From contig NZ_CP126994.1 in NCBI RefSeq assembly GCF_030252425.1, forward strand, positions 1,860,001 to 1,924,000: DNA of 64,000 nt. The letters are read 5' to 3'. Below the pieces are notes generated by a model. That model was not told where the DNA came from. It saw only the letters and a list, made by a program, of their open reading frames with translations, and made no database searches. How positions within the stretch are numbered: the stretch's first letter is position 1; each line of letters opens with the position of its first letter. This document shows, one piece after another, positions 62,313 through 64,000 of this stretch. This stretch comes from Acidisoma sp. PAMC 29798 (lineage in GTDB: Bacteria; Pseudomonadota; Alphaproteobacteria; Acetobacterales; Acetobacteraceae). Position numbers and translations under genes: made by a program.

Positions 62313-63461
62313 CTAACCTAGCATTGTATCGTAGTCAGGATGCCAGCCGAGGATTGATCGATCGGCCAATTCGTTCAAACAGCCATGAACAAAATGACCA
62401 GGCACCGTGCGCCCTTCGATGGGAGCCTGAATTCGTGTGCAACGGAGATACACAATCCGTCCTCGCTGTGCAGGCTGGTGCTGAGCATGTGTCAGATTAA
62501 CCTCTCCACTGATGGCACCGCAACTAGCAATCAAGTGGTCATCCATCTCGTCGAAGCTCTTCTTGAATACGTGACCCTTTTCTGCCCAACTGACCTTGTC
62601 TGAAGATGCACGTAGAAAATCGCTTATCGCTCGAATACTTTCATCTCGTGTCGCGTTGATCAGCTCCAACTGTCGGATGAATGTTGGCCGCTTCCAAAAC
62701 CAAGTGGAAAGCTCCTCTTGTCCCGGAGTGTCGGCGACCGACACCAAAAGGCCTGGCAAGTTAACTTTCTGCGCATAGGCTCGGACCTTCGTAAGAAACT
62801 TGTCTGCAGCAATCATGCCAGGTTGCTGCAAACGAAGCAGCGCATCGCCTTCCTCTTTCGCAAAGCCTATAGAGGCCTCGCAGATAATCTGGAGAACCGT
62901 CGGTTCAAAGGCTATGCCCAACCGATTCCGCACACTCGCTATCGGGTCCAGCTCATTGATGACTGTAAGCCGCTTGACGAACGAAACCTTATCTGCATCC
63001 GACATTTTCAAGAAGAGATTCAAATGCGGCAGGCAGCCGGGCAACTTCTTCTTGAGTGAAGCCAACGCTGTCTTAACTGCCGCGACTGCATCGTCAATCT
63101 CCTGCTTGGTAGAAGCGTTGCCTAGCAGCTGAGGTAGGCCACCTGCCTTCAATGGGGTCACGTAGAAGCGAAAACAGTAATTCGGATCAGCGGCGGCGCC
63201 GCTACTCACCCAGTGACCAACCGTCTTCCAAAAATCGGGCGCCCAATCAGATAGAGGGTTATGAGAGGAAGCACTCTTCATCTGCTCTAGAATAACGTGC
63301 CCAGTAGGCAGATGAATCGCTACGTCCTCTACGGTCTCGAGAGACACTGACGAGCCTGGAGGACACGTTAGTAGATTGTAGCAAAGGCGCACAGGTTGGA
63401 GTGCATAACCGAGATATTGACCGGGGGCAGTACGTTTAGCTAGTGCAGATGTGGCGCTCAT
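62313..63461 (-). CDS. ABC-3C effector: nuclease-like N-terminal domain plus ABC-3C C-terminal domain
   Basis: The last 130 residues carry the ABC-3C C-terminal domain, ending VHGCLNELADRSILGWHPDYDTML. The N-terminal part (residues about 10-150) resembles Cap4/DUF4297-type restriction-endonuclease-fold domains: APGQYLGYALQPVRLCYNLL, then VEDVAIH and VILEQMKS, with E45/D46 and Q60-x-K62 as candidate active-site residues, and PDFWKTVGHW. It is therefore a probable DNase effector (inference). ATG 63461 has GGAG 5 nt upstream and is chosen over a TTG at 63506; 382 aa. It heads the operon and is intact. Confidence 0.8.
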   Translation of the reverse strand: MSATSALAKRTAPGQYLGYALQPVRLCYNLLTCPPGSSVSLETVEDVAIHLPTGHVILEQMKSASSHNPLSDWAPDFWKTVGHWVSSGAAADPNYCFRFYVTPLKAGGLPQLLGNASTKQEIDDAVAAVKTALASLKKKLPGCLPHLNLFLKMSDADKVSFVKRLTVINELDPIASVRNRLGIAFEPTVLQIICEASIGFAKEEGDALLRLQQPGMIAADKFLTKVRAYAQKVNLPGLLVSVADTPGQEELSTWFWKRPTFIRQLELINATRDESIRAISDFLRASSDKVSWAEKGHVFKKSFDEMDDHLIASCGAISGEVNLTHAQHQPAQRGRIVYLRCTRIQAPIEGRTVPGHFVHGCLNELADRSILGWHPDYDTMLG

Positions 63462-63833
63462 CATTGCTCCAAGCGAATCGACGACTTTGAAATGTGGAGC
63501 AGTCAATACGGCTTCGCAACCCTTTAACCTGGGCCGATTACCGTTTTGGAGCGAAAAAACGGACGCGCCGTTGAATACGTTGATTTTTATTGGGAAGGCT
63601 GAGTTATCAGTTTGTGCCCTTAGTCTTTGGCCGCCTTCTAGTCGACGACTAGCGACGAAGGCTTTGGCGGGACGTCATCTCAAATTCTCGGCCGTAATGT
63701 TCCCTATTTGCCATTCTCGCTCTTAGGTTTGCGCCGTAATGCCCAGCGATCTAATCGATAAACTGCCTTCAGATCGTCTGGCCGAGCTAGCGCATGGTAC
63801 ACCGCCTTACCCCCACCCCCCGGAGGTTCCGCC
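63462..63833. other. 372-bp non-coding region upstream of the ABC-3C operon
   Basis: No supported gene. The AT-richer part before the effector must hold its promoter. CTAGTCG-A-CGACTAG (63638-63652) is a palindrome that could be an operator. The frames readable here overlap the effector start in antisense and look like shadows. High-GC composition returns by about 63750, marking the right edge of the island. Confidence 0.6.
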
Positions 63834-64000
63834 ATGGACGACCAAGACATTCGCGCCGCTCTGGATCGCCACTGGGCCGCGTCCGACGCGGACGACTTCG
63901 AGGGCGAGCACGTGATCTATCGCGAGGACGCGCTGCTCGAATACCCGCAATCCGGCGAGCGCCTGCGCGGGCGACGGAACATCCAGGCGTCGCGCGCCGC
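63834..64000 (+). CDS. NTF2/SnoaL-like family protein, N-terminal part (runs off window)
   Basis: The start MDDQDIRAALDRHWAASDADDF is followed by the NTF2-fold pattern EGEHVIYREDALLEYPQSGERLRGRRNIQASR, typical of small SnoaL-like/nuclear-transport-factor-2 proteins. A CGGAGG site is 7 nt before ATG 63834. Only about 55 codons are inside the window, so the function stays unknown. It is high in GC, unlike the island next to it. Confidence 0.75.
   Translation, partial: MDDQDIRAALDRHWAASDADDFEGEHVIYREDALLEYPQSGERLRGRRNIQASRA

Noticed and set aside
63451-63726. 91-codon plus-strand frame upstream of the effector
   Set aside because: It overlaps the effector start in antisense, and no family or ribosome site supports it.

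Overview
The window is a gene-dense stretch of a high-GC alphaproteobacterial chromosome. Gene content and order (thiOSGE behind a TPP riboswitch, trpGDC-moaC-moeA, NodT/RND pumps, IalB-like protein, L,D-transpeptidase) fit Rhodospirillales, most likely an acetic-acid-bacterium-like Acetobacteraceae member. The family assignment is inference; no rRNA is present to prove it.

Layout. 1-725: 5' part of dnaB (minus strand). 821-1216: cupin closely resembling the Mn-dependent hydroxynitrile lyases. 1304-3967: TPP riboswitch and thiO-thiS-thiG-thiE. 4016-7478: GST (YghU type), uracil-DNA glycosylase, mntH behind an MntR-like palindrome, and a VapC/Phd-type toxin-antitoxin pair with a striking 24-bp inverted repeat over the antitoxin leader. 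7610-12291: msrB, then trpG-trpD-trpC-moaC-moeA. 12288-18856: PNPOx-like protein with divergent MocR regulator, N-formylglutamate amidohydrolase, M29 aminopeptidase, a DJ-1/PfpI protein with a NemR-like repressor, and an Stf0-type sulfotransferase. 18991-21701: ssuA and divergent ssuCB (sulfonate uptake). 21764-28382: SlyA-like operator, MarR regulator and an AaeXAB-like efflux operon (FUSC, DUF1656, HlyD, NodT, MFS). 28487-39368: hybrid histidine kinase, methyltransferase, IalB-like protein, rlmN, PCu(A)C copper chaperone, SDR, HpcH/HpaI aldolase, orphan response regulator, L,D-transpeptidase, and a kinase fused to a degenerate PP2C-like domain.

39529-51421: a GtrA/glycosyltransferase pair whose transferase end is shifted by a 49-bp tandem duplication, then a NodT-MdtA-RND-RND multidrug efflux operon, an IclR regulator and tRNA-Ser(CGA). 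51475-58080: ArsC/YffB-like protein, LLM monooxygenase, and a probable D-amino-acid module (N-acyl-D-amino-acid deacylase, PLP D-amino-acid dehydratase/aldolase, RidA), then DUF72 and cupin proteins.

58081-63833 is visibly less GC-rich and looks horizontally acquired. It carries an ABC-three-component (ABC-3C) conflict system on the minus strand: a nuclease-like effector with the ABC-3C C-terminal domain, the middle component, and a DUF3732 SMC-like ATPase. The ATPase gene is split by a complete 1241-bp IS3-family element (26-bp perfect inverted repeats, 3-bp GAC target duplication) and also has a 1-nt frameshift, so the system looks inactivated. This is the most notable biology in the window. 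The window ends inside an NTF2/SnoaL-like gene (63834 onward).
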